Origin: Ancylobacter lacus
GTDB taxonomy: Bacteria > Pseudomonadota > Alphaproteobacteria > Rhizobiales > Xanthobacteraceae
DNA: 64,000 nucleotides
NCBI RefSeq assembly: GCF_018390635.1
Contig: NZ_JAHBGE010000008.1
Span: forward strand, 110,602 to 174,601
Direction: 5' to 3'
Shown: one piece after another, positions 36,718-46,077 of the stretch
Position numbering within the stretch: position 1 is the first letter of the stretch
Layout of the letters: each line of letters opens with the position of its first letter
Notes under the pieces: generated by a model
Database searches by the model: none
Seen by the model: only the letters and a program-made list of their open reading frames with translations
What the model was told of the DNA's origin: nothing
Made by a program: the position numbers and the translations under genes

Positions 36718-37852
36718 GGTCCACCCCCGCCGGTGCCGCCGGCACGCCCATGAACTCCGCCAGCGCCGCGACGACGAGGCGGTTGGCCTCCTCGGTGCCG
36801 ATGGTGAGGCGCAGCGCGCCCGGCAGGCCATAGCCGTCCATCCGCCGCAGCACCAGCCCGCGCGCGCCGAGGAAGGCATCGGCTTCCGGCGCGGTCCGGC
36901 CCGGCGTGTCGGGAAAGTGCACCAGCACGAAATTGGTCACGCTGGGGGTGACGGTGAGGCCGAGCGCGGCGAGCTCCCGCGTCATCCACGGCAGCCATTC
37001 CTCGTTATGGGCGACGGCACGGTCGACATGGGCGGCATCGCCGATGGCGGCCCTGGCGGCGGCGAGGGCGGGGGCATTGACGTTGAAGGCGCCGCGCACG
37101 CGGTTGATGGCATCGGCCACTTCGGCGGGCGCGTACATCCAGCCCACGCGCAGCGCCGCGAGCCCGTGGATCTTCGAGAAGGTGCGCAGCATCGCGACGT
37201 TGCGGCTGGTCGCCACCAGCTCGATGCCGGACTCGTAGTCGTTGCGGCGGACATATTCGGCATAGGCGGCGTCGAGCACGAGCAGCACATGGGGCGGCAG
37301 CCCCTGGTGCAGACGCTTGATCTCGTCGAACGGCAGATAGGTGCCGGTGGGGTTGTTCGGGTTGGCGAGGTAGACGATGCGGGTGCGTTCCGTCACCGCC
37401 GCCAGCAGCGCGTCGACGTCGCTGTGGAGGTCCCGCTCCGGTGCCACCACCGGCGTCGCGCCGGCGGCAAGGGTGGCGATGCGGTAGATGAGGAAGCCGT
37501 ACTGCGAGTAGACGACCTCGTCGCCGGGGCCGGCATAGGCCAGCGCCAGCAGGGTGATCAGCTCGTCCGAGCCGGTGCCGCAGACGATGCGGGAGGGGTC
37601 GAGGCCATAGGCGGCACCGATCGCCTCGCGCAGCTGCACCGCGGCGCCGTCGGGATAGAGCTCCAGCGCGGCGCTGGCGTGGAAGGCTTCCAGCGCCTTC
37701 GGGCTGGCGCCGAGCGGGTTCTCGTTGGCCGAGAGCTTGTAGACCTTGCCGCCGCTGCCGGCATGGGCCCGGCCCGGCACATAGGCCTCGATCTGAAGCA
37801 CGCCCGGACGGGGAACGGGGCGGTTCGGGACGGGCGCGGCGGGGGCGGTCAT
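36707..37852 (-). CDS. hisC: Histidinol-phosphate aminotransferase
   Basis: A 381-residue PLP aminotransferase of the HisC type. The PLP Lys is in [16 protein letters not shown], the Asn/Pro motif in [14 protein letters not shown], and the N-terminal substrate region in [19 protein letters not shown] and [10 protein letters not shown] are other family markers. Association with tyrA and chorismate mutase suggests it may also transaminate aromatic precursors, as shown for HisC in some bacteria. It overlaps tyrA by eleven bases and lies 59 bases downstream of the chorismate mutase gene. Confidence 0.93.
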   Translation of the reverse strand: MTAPAAPVPNRPVPRPGVLQIEAYVPGRAHAGSGGKVYKLSANENPLGASPKALEAFHASAALELYPDGAAVQLREAIGAAYGLDPSRIVCGTGSDELITLLALAYAGPGDEVVYSQYGFLIYRIATLAAGATPVVAPERDLHSDVDALLAAVTERTRIVYLANPNNPTGTYLPFDEIKRLHQGLPPHVLLVLDAAYAEYVRRNDYESGIELVATSRNVAMLRTFSKIHGLAALRVGWMYAPAEVADAINRVRGAFNVNAPALAAARAAIGDAAHVDRAVAHNEEWLPWMTRELAALGLTVTPSVTNFVLVHFPDTPGRTAPEADAFLGARGLVLRRMDGYGLPGALRLTIGTEEANRLVVAALAEFMGVPAAPAGVDHGA

Positions 37853-37911
37853 GGTCGGGCTCCGAAGGGCGGGCGGAAGGGCTAAGGGGCGTTCGGGAAA
37901 GGGGCCGGGCC

Positions 37912-38769
37912 TCAGGCACCGGCGCCGTGGGTATAGCGCCTCGCATGGCTGCCGACGAGGGCGGCGGAACGCACCGAGGTGCCGGCCGCCCGCAGCCCGG
38001 CGAGCACGGTTTCCAGCCCGCCCGGCGCCGACGCCTCCGGCACGGCGACCGAGACCAGCAGCGCCGCGGCGTCGAGTCCGCGATCGGGCACGGCGAGGAT
38101 ATCGGCCAGCGGCGCCACCGCGCGGGCGGCGTTGGCGCTCCAGCCGGCGACCCGCACGCTCCAGGTCTCCACCTCCGTCACCGCACCGTCCATCACCGGG
38201 TGGGCGATGCAGAAGACCGGCAGCCCGGCGGGATGGTCCGCACGCTCCACGAAAGGCAGCCGGGCGATGATCTTGGGGGTGGCCTCGCCTTCCAGCGCCG
38301 TCCACCACGGCCCGTTGGACGCGGCGGCGAAGGCCGGGACGAGGCCGAGATCGCCCTTGGACGCCGCCACCGCCGCCACCACGCCGGCCGCGCCCATATG
38401 GGCCTGGAACGGCACGGTGAAGCCGAAATGGAAGCGCGCGGCATCGCGCATCGCCGCCTCGCCGCTGGCGAGGTCGGCATGCACGGCATAGGGCGCCTGC
38501 ACATAGGTGAAGGTCGAGATGATGACGCGCCAGATGCCTTCGACCGTGTCCAGCGGCAGCCGGCCGCGGTGCCGGTCCACCAGACGGCGCATCATCGCCG
38601 CCTCGCGGGCGGGACGGAAGGCGGAGCCTTCGCTGGCGGCGGCACGCTTGACCGCGACCAGCGTATCGATGATGTCTCCCCGCTCGATCAGCAGAGCGTG
38701 CATCTGCGCATCGATACGGTCGATCTCGTCGCGGAGCTGGGCCAGGGTGGGAAGCGGAGCGGGCGTCAT
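37912..38769 (-). CDS. Chorismate mutase with an extra C-terminal domain
   Basis: A 285-residue protein. Residues 1-95 are an AroQ-type chorismate mutase ([23 protein letters not shown], then [13 protein letters not shown]). Residues about 100-285 form a second, helix/strand domain with GDLGLVP and a C-terminal [18 protein letters not shown], reminiscent of a prephenate-dehydratase/ACT-like arrangement but without its catalytic motif that I can see. The ATG at 38769 is preferred over a start 47 codons upstream that runs into the metX promoter region. It is the first gene of a minus-strand chorismate mutase-hisC-tyrA operon. Confidence 0.85.
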   Translation of the reverse strand: MTPAPLPTLAQLRDEIDRIDAQMHALLIERGDIIDTLVAVKRAAASEGSAFRPAREAAMMRRLVDRHRGRLPLDTVEGIWRVIISTFTYVQAPYAVHADLASGEAAMRDAARFHFGFTVPFQAHMGAAGVVAAVAASKGDLGLVPAFAAASNGPWWTALEGEATPKIIARLPFVERADHPAGLPVFCIAHPVMDGAVTEVETWSVRVAGWSANAARAVAPLADILAVPDRGLDAAALLVSVAVPEASAPGGLETVLAGLRAAGTSVRSAALVGSHARRYTHGAGA

Positions 38770-38875
38770 GGCCGATGTCGTAGCGCCAAATCCCGGGCTG
38801 ATCAAAGCCCGAAATCGTTGGCCGACCGCGACGCCGGCCTTTGCCGGGTCGCGGGATATTGACACCTCGGCCCTG

Positions 38876-38903
38876 TTGATAGCAGCGCGGCGTCCGCTAT
38901 AAC
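38876..38903 (+). promoter_or_regulatory. Promoter of metX-metW
   Basis: TTGATA (38876-38881), 16 bases, TATAAC (38898-38903). This leaves about 35 bases of leader before the metX ATG at 38944. The leader is too short for a SAM-II riboswitch, which is otherwise common before metX in alphaproteobacteria. Confidence 0.55.
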
Positions 38904-38943
38904 GAACCATTCGTCCGGTAAGTCGGTTTCAGGGTTCCTTCCC

Positions 38944-40134
38944 ATGGCAGCCTCCAGCGCGGCATCCGCTCAAGCGCCCTCGATCGAGGTCCTCGCCCGC
39001 GGCGAGGCCGACCGGCCGCATTCCGCCGTGGTCAGGTTTGGCGCGGACAAGCCGCTGCGCCTCGATTCCGGCGCGGTGCTGACGCCGTTCCAGATCGCCT
39101 ACCAGACCTATGGCACGCTGAACGCGGCGCGCAGCAACGCCATCCTGCTCTGTCACGCCCTGTCGGGGGACCAGCACGTCGCCAACGTCAATCCCGTCAC
39201 CGGCAAGCCCGGCTGGTGGGAAACGCTGGTCGGGCCGGGCAAGCCGATCGACACCGACCGCTTCTTCGTCATCTGCTCCAACGTGCTCGGCGGCTGCATG
39301 GGCACCACCGGGCCTTCCTCCACCGGCCCGGACGGGCAGGTCTACGGGCTGGGCCTGCCGCTGGTCACCATTCGCGACATGGTGCGGGCCCAGGCCATGC
39401 TGGTCGACCATCTCGGCATCGAGAGGCTGCTCGCCGTGGTGGGCGGCTCGATGGGCGGCATGCAGGTGCTGCAATGGGCGGCGAGCTATCCCGAGCGGGT
39501 CTTCGCCGCCTTCCCGATGGCGACCGCGGCGCGGCACTCGGCCCAGAACATCGGCTTCCACGAGGTCGGGCGGCAGGCGATCATGGCCGATCCGGACTGG
39601 CGGAGCGGGCGCTATCTCGAGGAGGGCCTCAGCCCGCGGCGCGGGCTCGCGGTCGCCCGCATGGCCGCGCATATCACCTATATGAGCGACACCTCGCTGC
39701 ACCGTAAATTCGGGCGCCGGCTGCAGGCCCGCGACGACCGCACCTTCAGCTTCGATGCCGATTTCCAGGTGGAAAGCTATCTGCGCCACCAGGGCGAGGC
39801 CTTCGTCGACCGCTTCGACGCCAATTCCTATCTCTACGTCACCCGCGCGATGGATTACTTCGACCTCGCGGCGGACTATGGCGGGGTGCTGGCCAACGCC
39901 TTCAAGGGCGGGCGGACGCGGTTCTGCCTCGTCTCCTTCACCAGCGACTGGCTGTTTCCGACCGCCGACTCCCGCGCCATCGTCCACGCGCTGAATGCCG
40001 CCGGCGCGCCGGTGTCCTTCGCCGAGATCGTCACCGACAAGGGCCACGACGCCTTCCTGCTGGAAGAGCCGGAGCTTTTCGCGATCGCCCGTGGCTTCCT
40101 CGACGCGGTGGCGCGCACTCTGGGTGTTTCCTGA
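38944..40134 (+). CDS. metX: Homoserine O-acetyltransferase MetX
   Basis: A 396-residue alpha/beta hydrolase that activates homoserine for methionine synthesis. The nucleophile Ser is in [15 protein letters not shown], the Asp in [10 protein letters not shown] and the His in [22 protein letters not shown] near residue 75 and the [14 protein letters not shown] motif are characteristic. Some alphaproteobacterial members use succinyl-CoA rather than acetyl-CoA, so the acyl donor is uncertain. The stop shares its A with the metW ATG (TGATG). Confidence 0.95.
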   Translation: MAASSAASAQAPSIEVLARGEADRPHSAVVRFGADKPLRLDSGAVLTPFQIAYQTYGTLNAARSNAILLCHALSGDQHVANVNPVTGKPGWWETLVGPGKPIDTDRFFVICSNVLGGCMGTTGPSSTGPDGQVYGLGLPLVTIRDMVRAQAMLVDHLGIERLLAVVGGSMGGMQVLQWAASYPERVFAAFPMATAARHSAQNIGFHEVGRQAIMADPDWRSGRYLEEGLSPRRGLAVARMAAHITYMSDTSLHRKFGRRLQARDDRTFSFDADFQVESYLRHQGEAFVDRFDANSYLYVTRAMDYFDLAADYGGVLANAFKGGRTRFCLVSFTSDWLFPTADSRAIVHALNAAGAPVSFAEIVTDKGHDAFLLEEPELFAIARGFLDAVARTLGVS

Positions 40135-40796
40135 TGTCCGACCGCAGCGCCGTCCTCGACCTCACCATGCGCGGAGCCGCGCTCGGCGATTCCGGCAAGC
40201 GCATCGACCTGCTGATGGTGGCCGACATGGTGGCGCCGGGCAGCCGGGTGCTCGATGTCGGCTGCAGCGACGGCGAGCTGATGGAGCTGCTCGCCACACG
40301 GCGGGGCTGCGACGCCCGCGGCATAGAGCTGTCGCGCGAGGGGGTGAATGCGGCGGTGGCGCGGGGGCTCGCGGTCATCCAGGGCGATGCGGACGTCGAT
40401 CTCGCCGACTATCCCGACGATTCCTTCGACTACGTCATCCTGTCCCAGACCATCCAGGCCACCCGGGCGCCGAAGAAGGTGCTGGAGCATATGCTGCGGG
40501 TCGGACGGCGGGCGATCGTCTCCTTCCCCAATTTCGGCTTCTGGCGCATGCGGCTCGACCTGCTGCTGAACGGCCGCATGCCGCGCACCGACAACCTGCC
40601 CTATAGCTGGCACGACACACCCAACATCCACTTCTGCACCATCCGCGATTTCGTCGCGCTGGTGGACGAGGTCGGCGCGCGGATCGAGAGCGCGGCCGCC
40701 CTCGATGCCGCCGGCCAGAAGGTGCGCTTCACCGCGCCGTGGTGGGTGTGGAACCTGCTCGGCGAGCAGGCGGTGTTCCTGCTGACGCGGAAATAG
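40134..40796 (+). CDS. metW: Methionine biosynthesis protein MetW
   Basis: A 220-residue class I methyltransferase fold with the SAM motif VLDVGCSDGELMELL and the family-specific QTIQATRAPKKVL and FPNFGFWRMRL. MetW works with MetX in homoserine acylation; reported partners show that MetX of alphaproteobacteria can require it for activity. It is directly coupled to metX by a one-base overlap. It ends two bases before the convergent Na/Pi transporter gene. Confidence 0.95.
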   Translation: MSDRSAVLDLTMRGAALGDSGKRIDLLMVADMVAPGSRVLDVGCSDGELMELLATRRGCDARGIELSREGVNAAVARGLAVIQGDADVDLADYPDDSFDYVILSQTIQATRAPKKVLEHMLRVGRRAIVSFPNFGFWRMRLDLLLNGRMPRTDNLPYSWHDTPNIHFCTIRDFVALVDEVGARIESAAALDAAGQKVRFTAPWWVWNLLGEQAVFLLTRK

Positions 40797-40798
40797 GT

Positions 40799-42397
40799 TC
40801 AGGCCGCCGCGGCGGCGGCGACCTCCTCCTCCGCCATCTGGCCGAGCAGCCAGAGGCTGCGTTCGGCGAGATTGGTGATGATCAGGATGGTGCCCTTCTG
40901 GGGCGCGGTGAGCTCGGCATCCGCGGCGAGATAGGCCTCCCGCAGCCGCTGCATCACCTCGCCACGCCGGCGCGTCATGCTGTGGAACAGGTCGATGTCC
41001 TCGGCGCCGCCGTCGCCCATCGCGTCGGCCATGGTGAGCAGCACCGCGTCGAGCCCTTCCACCACATTGCCGACGAGCCGGCCCAGCAGCGCCTTGTCCT
41101 CGCCGCGCCGCGCCGCCCGGGCCAGCTCGACCACGGTCTCGTTGAGCCCGTCGAGCAGGCGCTGCTGGTTGAGGGTTCGGTTCAGCCGGTCATAGCCGCC
41201 GACATCCAGCGGGGCGTCGCGCAGGCCGCGCAGAAACTCGTGCACCGCGCCGGAGAGCGCGACGAAATTGGCGTTCAGACGGTCGAGATCGTCCGGGGCG
41301 CTGCGGCCCAGCCGCGCCACCATGAGCGCGCGCGGGAGATAGGAGACGAGGCGGCGCTGCTCCATCCGCGCGAGGTCGAGCGCGGATTGCGGCTCGGCGG
41401 CCGCCTGGTCGTGGATGAACATGGGCCGGCCGTCATCCTCGTCGTGCCGCTCGGGGAAGCGCCGGGCGAGGAGGGGGCCGATCCGCGGCAGCAGCGTCAG
41501 CATCAGCGCCGCGCCGGTGATGTTGAAGGTGACCTGCACCATGGCGAGCTGGAACGATGGCTCCCCGCCGATCCGCTGCACCAGCGCCTCCATGAGCGGC
41601 AGGTGGAGATACTGCTCGACGAAGAAGAGCGGCACCATCAGCGTCGCGGTGACCAGATTGAACAGCACCTGGAACATCACGACCTGCTTGGGCCGCCCGG
41701 TGAGGTTGCTCGACAGCAGCAGGCTCTGGCAGCCCGAGCCGATGTTGGCGCCGTAGATCGCCATCATCGCCTGTTCGAAGGTGAGGCCGCCGGCCGCGGA
41801 GACCGTGATGGCGAGGATCACCACGGAGGCGCTGGACTGCGAGAGCTGCACCAGCGCCACCGCCAGCAGCAGCGGCAGCAGATAGGAGGCGCCCGCCAGC
41901 GTGAGCACCTGCAGGAACCAGGGTTCGCGCGTGAGCGGCGCCATCCCGGACTGCAGCATCTTCAGCCCGAAGAACACCAGCGCGACGCCGAACACCGCGG
42001 CGGCGAGGCTGCGCAGATGGGCGAGGCGCTCGACGGTGAAGGAAAGCCCGGTAATGCCCAGCACGAACAGCACGAAGACCTGCACGTCGAGCGTCGCCAG
42101 CATGACGAGGAAGGTCGCGCCGACATTGGCGCCGGCGATGATGGGCAGCGCCCCGCCCACGGCGATCAGCCCGGCGGCGATCATGCTGGCGAGGATGAAG
42201 GTGACGGCGGTGGTGCTTTGCATGATGCCGCCGGCGGCAAGGCCCACCACCACGGCGGCCGCGGGCTGGCGGGTCCAGCGGGCGACGAGCTGCTTGAAGC
42301 GCCGGCCGGTCAGCTTCTTCAGGTTCTCTTTCAGCAGATACATGCCGGCAAAGAAGATGCCGAGCCCGCCGAGGGCGGTTGCGATGGCGTGAAGCAT
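40799..42397 (-). CDS. Na+/phosphate cotransporter family protein with a PhoU-like tail
   Basis: A 532-residue protein. The N-terminal half holds two inverted membrane repeats with QSS-type motifs (GGIMQSTTAVTFIL and LSQSSASVVILAI), which bind Na+ and phosphate in NptA/SLC34 carriers. The C-terminal half (about 340-532) is helical and PhoU-like. The ATG at 42397 gives the family N-terminus (HAIATALGGLGIFFAGMYLLKENL). Longer in-frame starts run through Arg-rich sequence without support. It is divergent from the acetoin operon across 282 bases. Confidence 0.9.
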   Translation of the reverse strand: MLHAIATALGGLGIFFAGMYLLKENLKKLTGRRFKQLVARWTRQPAAAVVVGLAAGGIMQSTTAVTFILASMIAAGLIAVGGALPIIAGANVGATFLVMLATLDVQVFVLFVLGITGLSFTVERLAHLRSLAAAVFGVALVFFGLKMLQSGMAPLTREPWFLQVLTLAGASYLLPLLLAVALVQLSQSSASVVILAITVSAAGGLTFEQAMMAIYGANIGSGCQSLLLSSNLTGRPKQVVMFQVLFNLVTATLMVPLFFVEQYLHLPLMEALVQRIGGEPSFQLAMVQVTFNITGAALMLTLLPRIGPLLARRFPERHDEDDGRPMFIHDQAAAEPQSALDLARMEQRRLVSYLPRALMVARLGRSAPDDLDRLNANFVALSGAVHEFLRGLRDAPLDVGGYDRLNRTLNQQRLLDGLNETVVELARAARRGEDKALLGRLVGNVVEGLDAVLLTMADAMGDGGAEDIDLFHSMTRRRGEVMQRLREAYLAADAELTAPQKGTILIITNLAERSLWLLGQMAEEEVAAAAAA

Positions 42398-42679
42398 CGG
42401 CTCAATCCAGATCCGGCGGTCGCGACCTTCTCCACCGGGAAGGCGGCATGGCCGGCTTCTCTCGGTGATGGCCGCCACCGGTGGGCGACCCCGGCTCGAA
42501 CCTATATTCGTTTGCACGCGATGCAAATGTGGCGGTCGCGCCCGTGGGCCGCTGCGCCGGGCCTGATGCGGCGCCCAGCCTGTCCGCCTCCTCCGCGCCA
42601 TGCGATCCAAAGACTAAATTGAACAGCCTGGAATACGATGGTAGGGTCAGTTAGGCCTTTTCATTCTTTCTTTGAATAA

Positions 42680-43522
42680 ATGATGGCGAATATGACAAAA
42701 ATAATGATCGACATCCCGCTTTCATTGAAGGTCGCCCTTGAGGAAGAGGCCAAGAAAAATAACGTCACCCGGGACGGTCTGATATCGGCTATACTTGCTG
42801 AACATGTGAATTTGAACGTACATACTGTCTTTCAGGTCTCCACATCCGGCGCCCTTGTCGCGGGTGTCTATGATCAGGAGGTCACGGTCGGCGCGCTGCT
42901 CGAGCATGGCGATTTCGGGCTCGGCACCTTTGCCGGGCTCGATGGCGAGATGGTCGTGCTCGACGGGCGGGTCTATCAGGCCCATGGCTCGGGCAAGGTG
43001 ACCGAGGCGCGGGCGGACGCGGGCGCTCCCTTCGCGGTGATCACCCGGTTCACCCCGGACATGTCGGGAACGATAACGGACGTCACCAGCTTCAGCGACC
43101 TCGAGGCGCGGTGCGACGGTTTCCGCGCATCCGACAACATCTTTTACGCGCTGCGCCTTCACGGCCGCTTCTCGTACATCAAGACCCGCGTGGTGAATCC
43201 GCCCGAACCCGGGGTCGCCCTCACCGAAGCGGCAAAATCCCAGAGCGAATTCGAGCTCGAGAATATCGCGGGAACCCTCGTCGGCATCTGGTCCCCGGTC
43301 TTTTCAAGCCAGTTCAGCGTGGCAGGCTATCATTTCCATTTCATCTCCGACGACCATGAGCATGGCGGCCATCTGCTCGATGTGAAGGCGGACAGCCTGT
43401 CCTTCCAGATCGAGAATCTGAACGATTTCCGTCTCGTCCTGCCGGAGACCGAGACGTACCTGAAGGCAAATCTCGACAGGGATATCGCCGCAGAGCTGAA
43501 CGCTGCCGAACGTGGCCATTGA
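42680..43522 (+). CDS. budA: Acetolactate decarboxylase with an N-terminal ribbon-helix-helix-like segment
   Basis: A 280-residue protein. Residues about 45-275 are acetolactate decarboxylase, which makes acetoin from 2-acetolactate. The zinc ligands fit His218 and His220 in GYHFHF and His231 in HGGH, with the same 2 and 11 residue spacing as the characterised Bacillus enzyme. Residues 4-44 (MTKIMIDIPLSLKVALEEEA, then VTRDGLISAILAEHV) look like a ribbon-helix-helix DNA-binding unit, which ordinary enzymes of this family lack. Starts at 42680, 42683 and 42692 are all possible; none has a clear ribosome site. It overlaps or abuts the synthase gene downstream. Confidence 0.88.
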   Translation: MMANMTKIMIDIPLSLKVALEEEAKKNNVTRDGLISAILAEHVNLNVHTVFQVSTSGALVAGVYDQEVTVGALLEHGDFGLGTFAGLDGEMVVLDGRVYQAHGSGKVTEARADAGAPFAVITRFTPDMSGTITDVTSFSDLEARCDGFRASDNIFYALRLHGRFSYIKTRVVNPPEPGVALTEAAKSQSEFELENIAGTLVGIWSPVFSSQFSVAGYHFHFISDDHEHGGHLLDVKADSLSFQIENLNDFRLVLPETETYLKANLDRDIAAELNAAERGH

Positions 43523-43541
43523 ACGGATCTTGAGTGACATC

Positions 43542-45215
43542 ATGTCGGACGAAAAACACCCGGCCCAGATCGGCGCTGATCTCGTCGTTCGCGCGCTGGA
43601 AGCACACGGCGTAACGCACGTCTTCGGCATTCCCGGCGCGAAGATCGATGCGGTGTTCGACTCTCTGGTGTCGTCGACGATCCAGACGGTTGTCTGCCGT
43701 CACGAGCAGAACGCCGCCTTCATCGCCGGCGGCATCGGCCGCATGACCGGCAAGGCCGGCGTCTGCATCGCCACCTCCGGGCCGGGCGTGTCGAACCTGG
43801 TGACCGGACTGGCCACGGCCAACAGCGAGGGCGATCCCATCCTTGCCCTCGGCGGAGCGGTGTCGGTCGCCGACGCCGACAAGCAGATCCATCAGTCGAT
43901 GGATGCCATCGCCATCATGAAGCCGGTGACGAAATATGCGGTCAGTGTCGGCGCGACGGAGCAGATCGCGGAAGTCATGGGCAACGCCTTCCGCGCCGCG
44001 GAAGGCGGCCGCGCCGGCGCGAGCTATGTGAACCTGCCGATGGACGTGATGAAGGCGCCTGCGCCGCAGGCCCCGGTTTCGTTTCCCAGATTCGCCGGCG
44101 CGGGGCCGGCCGATCCGCGCGCCATCGAGGAAGCGGCGAAGCTCATCAATGCCGCCGCCAATCCGGTCGTCCTGCTCGGGATGATGGCGAGCCGACCGGA
44201 CGCCGCCGCCGCCCTGCAGCCGTTCCTCGGCAAGGGCAACCTTCCCGTGGTGGGCACTTTCCAGGCCGCCGGTGCGGTCGGTGCGTCGCTGTTCGAGAAT
44301 TTCGGCGGCCGCGTCGGTCAGCTCGACAATCAGCCCGGCGACGAACTGCTCGAGGCCGCCGATCTGGTGATTACCGTCGGGTATGATCCCGTCGAGTACT
44401 GGCCGCCCGAATGGAACCACGCGAAGGACCGCAGGATCATCCATATCGACGTGCTGCCGTGCACGCTCGACGCCCACTACCAGCCCTATGTCGAGCTGGT
44501 CGGCGACATCGCCCTGACGCTGAATGCGCTCACGGCGGGGTTGGCGCGCGAGGGCCGGCCGGCGCTGTCGGCGGCGATGCTCGAAAAGATCAGCGCGGAG
44601 CGTCGCCTGCTCGGTGAAGGGGCGGCCAGGCGGAACGGCTTGCCCATCCATCCCCTGCGCCTCGTCCATGATCTCCAGCAGTTCCTCAGCGACGACGTCA
44701 CGGTCTGCCTGGATATGGGCTCGTTCCACCTCTGGATCGCGCGCTACATGTACAGCTTCCGGCCGAGGCAGCTGCTGATCTCCAATGGCCAGCAGACGCT
44801 GGGCGTCGCGCTGCCCTGGGGTATCGCGGCTTCGCTGGTGCGGCCGGGCGAGAAGGTCCTGTCCATCTCCGGCGATGGCGGGTTTCTGTTCTCCGCGATG
44901 GAGCTTGAAACGGCGGTTCGTCTCGGCACCAACATCGTGCACATGGTCTGGATCGACGGCACCTACAACATGGTCAAGGTGCAGGAGGAGATGAAGTACG
45001 GGCGCAATGCGGGCATTGCGCTCGGGCCCCTCGATTACGTCAAATACGCCGAGGCGTTCGGCGCCACCGGCGTGATGATCCGGACGCCGGACGACATCCT
45101 GCCGACGCTGAAGAAGGCGTTCGAGACGCAAGGCCCTGTCATCATTGGGGTTCACGTCGACTATAGCGACAATGGGAAACTCTTCGAGCAGGTGCGCGAG
45201 AACGCGTTTCACTAG
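43542..45215 (+). CDS. alsS: Catabolic acetolactate synthase
   Basis: A 557-residue thiamine-diphosphate enzyme that condenses two pyruvates to 2-acetolactate. The TPP-activating Glu is in CRHEQNAAFIAG and the TPP/Mg motif is GDGGFLFSAMELETAV with WIDGTYNM. FGIPGAKIDAVFD at the start and the lack of an FAD-binding signature place it with the AlsS group rather than IlvB. It lies directly after the decarboxylase, giving pyruvate to acetoin in two steps. The ATG at 43542 is chosen; a GTG at 43512 overlapping the decarboxylase stop is an alternative. It is the last clearly chromosomal gene before the mobile element. Confidence 0.92.
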   Translation: MSDEKHPAQIGADLVVRALEAHGVTHVFGIPGAKIDAVFDSLVSSTIQTVVCRHEQNAAFIAGGIGRMTGKAGVCIATSGPGVSNLVTGLATANSEGDPILALGGAVSVADADKQIHQSMDAIAIMKPVTKYAVSVGATEQIAEVMGNAFRAAEGGRAGASYVNLPMDVMKAPAPQAPVSFPRFAGAGPADPRAIEEAAKLINAAANPVVLLGMMASRPDAAAALQPFLGKGNLPVVGTFQAAGAVGASLFENFGGRVGQLDNQPGDELLEAADLVITVGYDPVEYWPPEWNHAKDRRIIHIDVLPCTLDAHYQPYVELVGDIALTLNALTAGLAREGRPALSAAMLEKISAERRLLGEGAARRNGLPIHPLRLVHDLQQFLSDDVTVCLDMGSFHLWIARYMYSFRPRQLLISNGQQTLGVALPWGIAASLVRPGEKVLSISGDGGFLFSAMELETAVRLGTNIVHMVWIDGTYNMVKVQEEMKYGRNAGIALGPLDYVKYAEAFGATGVMIRTPDDILPTLKKAFETQGPVIIGVHVDYSDNGKLFEQVRENAFH

Positions 45216-45440
45216 GGTGGCGCTGCCGGAAGGTGGCCGCCGCCGGTTTCTCCCGGCGAGACGCATCGAGCCCCACCGGGCTCCCCCGTGTGCCCCTCGC
45301 AACCCGCGCTCCTCAGGCTTCCGGTCGCGGTGAGGACAGGCATGCGCGCCGGAGCGCATCGTTGCGGGGAGTTTGCCGGAGGCAACGGCGCCCAGCGGGC
45401 CAGAACCTCCTTGCCCTTCAGGGCGTTAGGAGACTTCCGC

Positions 45441-45572
45441 ATGGGAGCGTATGAAATGGTGCGCCAGTCCGGCGAGAATTCAAACCGTTTGTCAGAACTC
45501 TTCACCGAGTTGGCGAACTGGAATGATATCCTCAAGGATACGAGCTTGAACGTCTCCCTGCCGTCCCCGTGA
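45441..45572 (+). CDS. Short hypothetical protein
   Basis: A 43-residue hydrophilic open frame with ATG at 45441 preceded by TTAGGAGAC, a good ribosome site. The sequence NSNRLSELFTELANWNDIL looks helical. No family is recognised and it could be non-coding. It sits in the 445-base space between alsS and the mobilization genes, which otherwise holds no recognisable gene up to the hairpin at 45618. Confidence 0.35.
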   Translation: MGAYEMVRQSGENSNRLSELFTELANWNDILKDTSLNVSLPSP

Positions 45573-45617
45573 CGGCGCTGCCGGCCTTGATGTCATACTT
45601 TTCCGTCTGACCAACCC

Positions 45618-45643
45618 TCGGCCGCCGCGCGCAAGGCGGCCGA
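45618..45643. repeat. Perfect inverted repeat just before the mobilization genes (terminator or oriT candidate)
   Basis: TCGGCCGCC (45618-45626) and GGCGGCCGA (45635-45643) form a 9-bp perfect stem with an eight-base loop, followed by TTTT. It could terminate the preceding small gene. Its position directly upstream of mobC/relaxase also fits the inverted repeat of an origin of transfer. The sequence alone does not decide. Confidence 0.45.
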
Positions 45644-45660
45644 TTTTCCCTCGTCCTCGC

Positions 45661-46077
45661 ATGAAAGAGCCTATCCCCCCGCGCGGCCATGCCGCCGCGC
45701 CGATATCCCTGCGCCTGACGCCGGAGGAGCGCGACCAGCTTGAACGCGATGCCGCCGGACGCAGCTTGAGCGCCTACATCCGGTCCCGCCTGTTCGGGGC
45801 GGATACCAAGGTTGAACTGGCCGGCCGAACGTCAGGTCGCCTAGGCCCTGCCGAACGCCAGCGGCTTCTGGCGCGGATCCTAGCGAGGCTTGGAGCCTCG
45901 AAGGCGCTTCCTTCGCTGAACGAACTCGCGGATGCGGCCCGGATCGGGGTGCTGCCCCTGACGCCTGACGTCCTCGCCGACATCCATGGCGCCTGCCGGG
46001 ACATTGCCGATATCCGCGACCTCCTTTTACGCGGCCTGGGACTCCGTCCGGCTAACGGAGAGCACGATGATCCTTAA
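45661..46077 (+). CDS. MobC-like plasmid mobilization accessory protein
   Basis: A 138-residue protein with the N-terminal pattern of MobC/relaxosome factors: ISLRLTPEERDQLERDAAGRSLSAYIRSRLF, a ribbon-helix-helix-like start. The C-terminal part (LPLTPDVLADIHGACRDIADIRDLLLRGLG) is helical and matches the region that contacts the relaxase in this family. It would bind oriT DNA. The last eleven bases overlap the relaxase ATG at 46067, so the pair is co-translated. The assignment is by motif, without alignment. Confidence 0.7.
   Translation: MKEPIPPRGHAAAPISLRLTPEERDQLERDAAGRSLSAYIRSRLFGADTKVELAGRTSGRLGPAERQRLLARILARLGASKALPSLNELADAARIGVLPLTPDVLADIHGACRDIADIRDLLLRGLGLRPANGEHDDP

Noticed and set aside
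38800..38943. SAM-II riboswitch before metX
   Set aside because: The predicted promoter leaves about 35 bases of leader, too short for the aptamer, and the expected pseudoknot sequence is not seen.
45216..45660. tRNA gene or attachment repeat at the left border of the island
   Set aside because: No cloverleaf with a T-loop GTTCGA-type sequence was found and no direct repeat could be matched to another place in the window.
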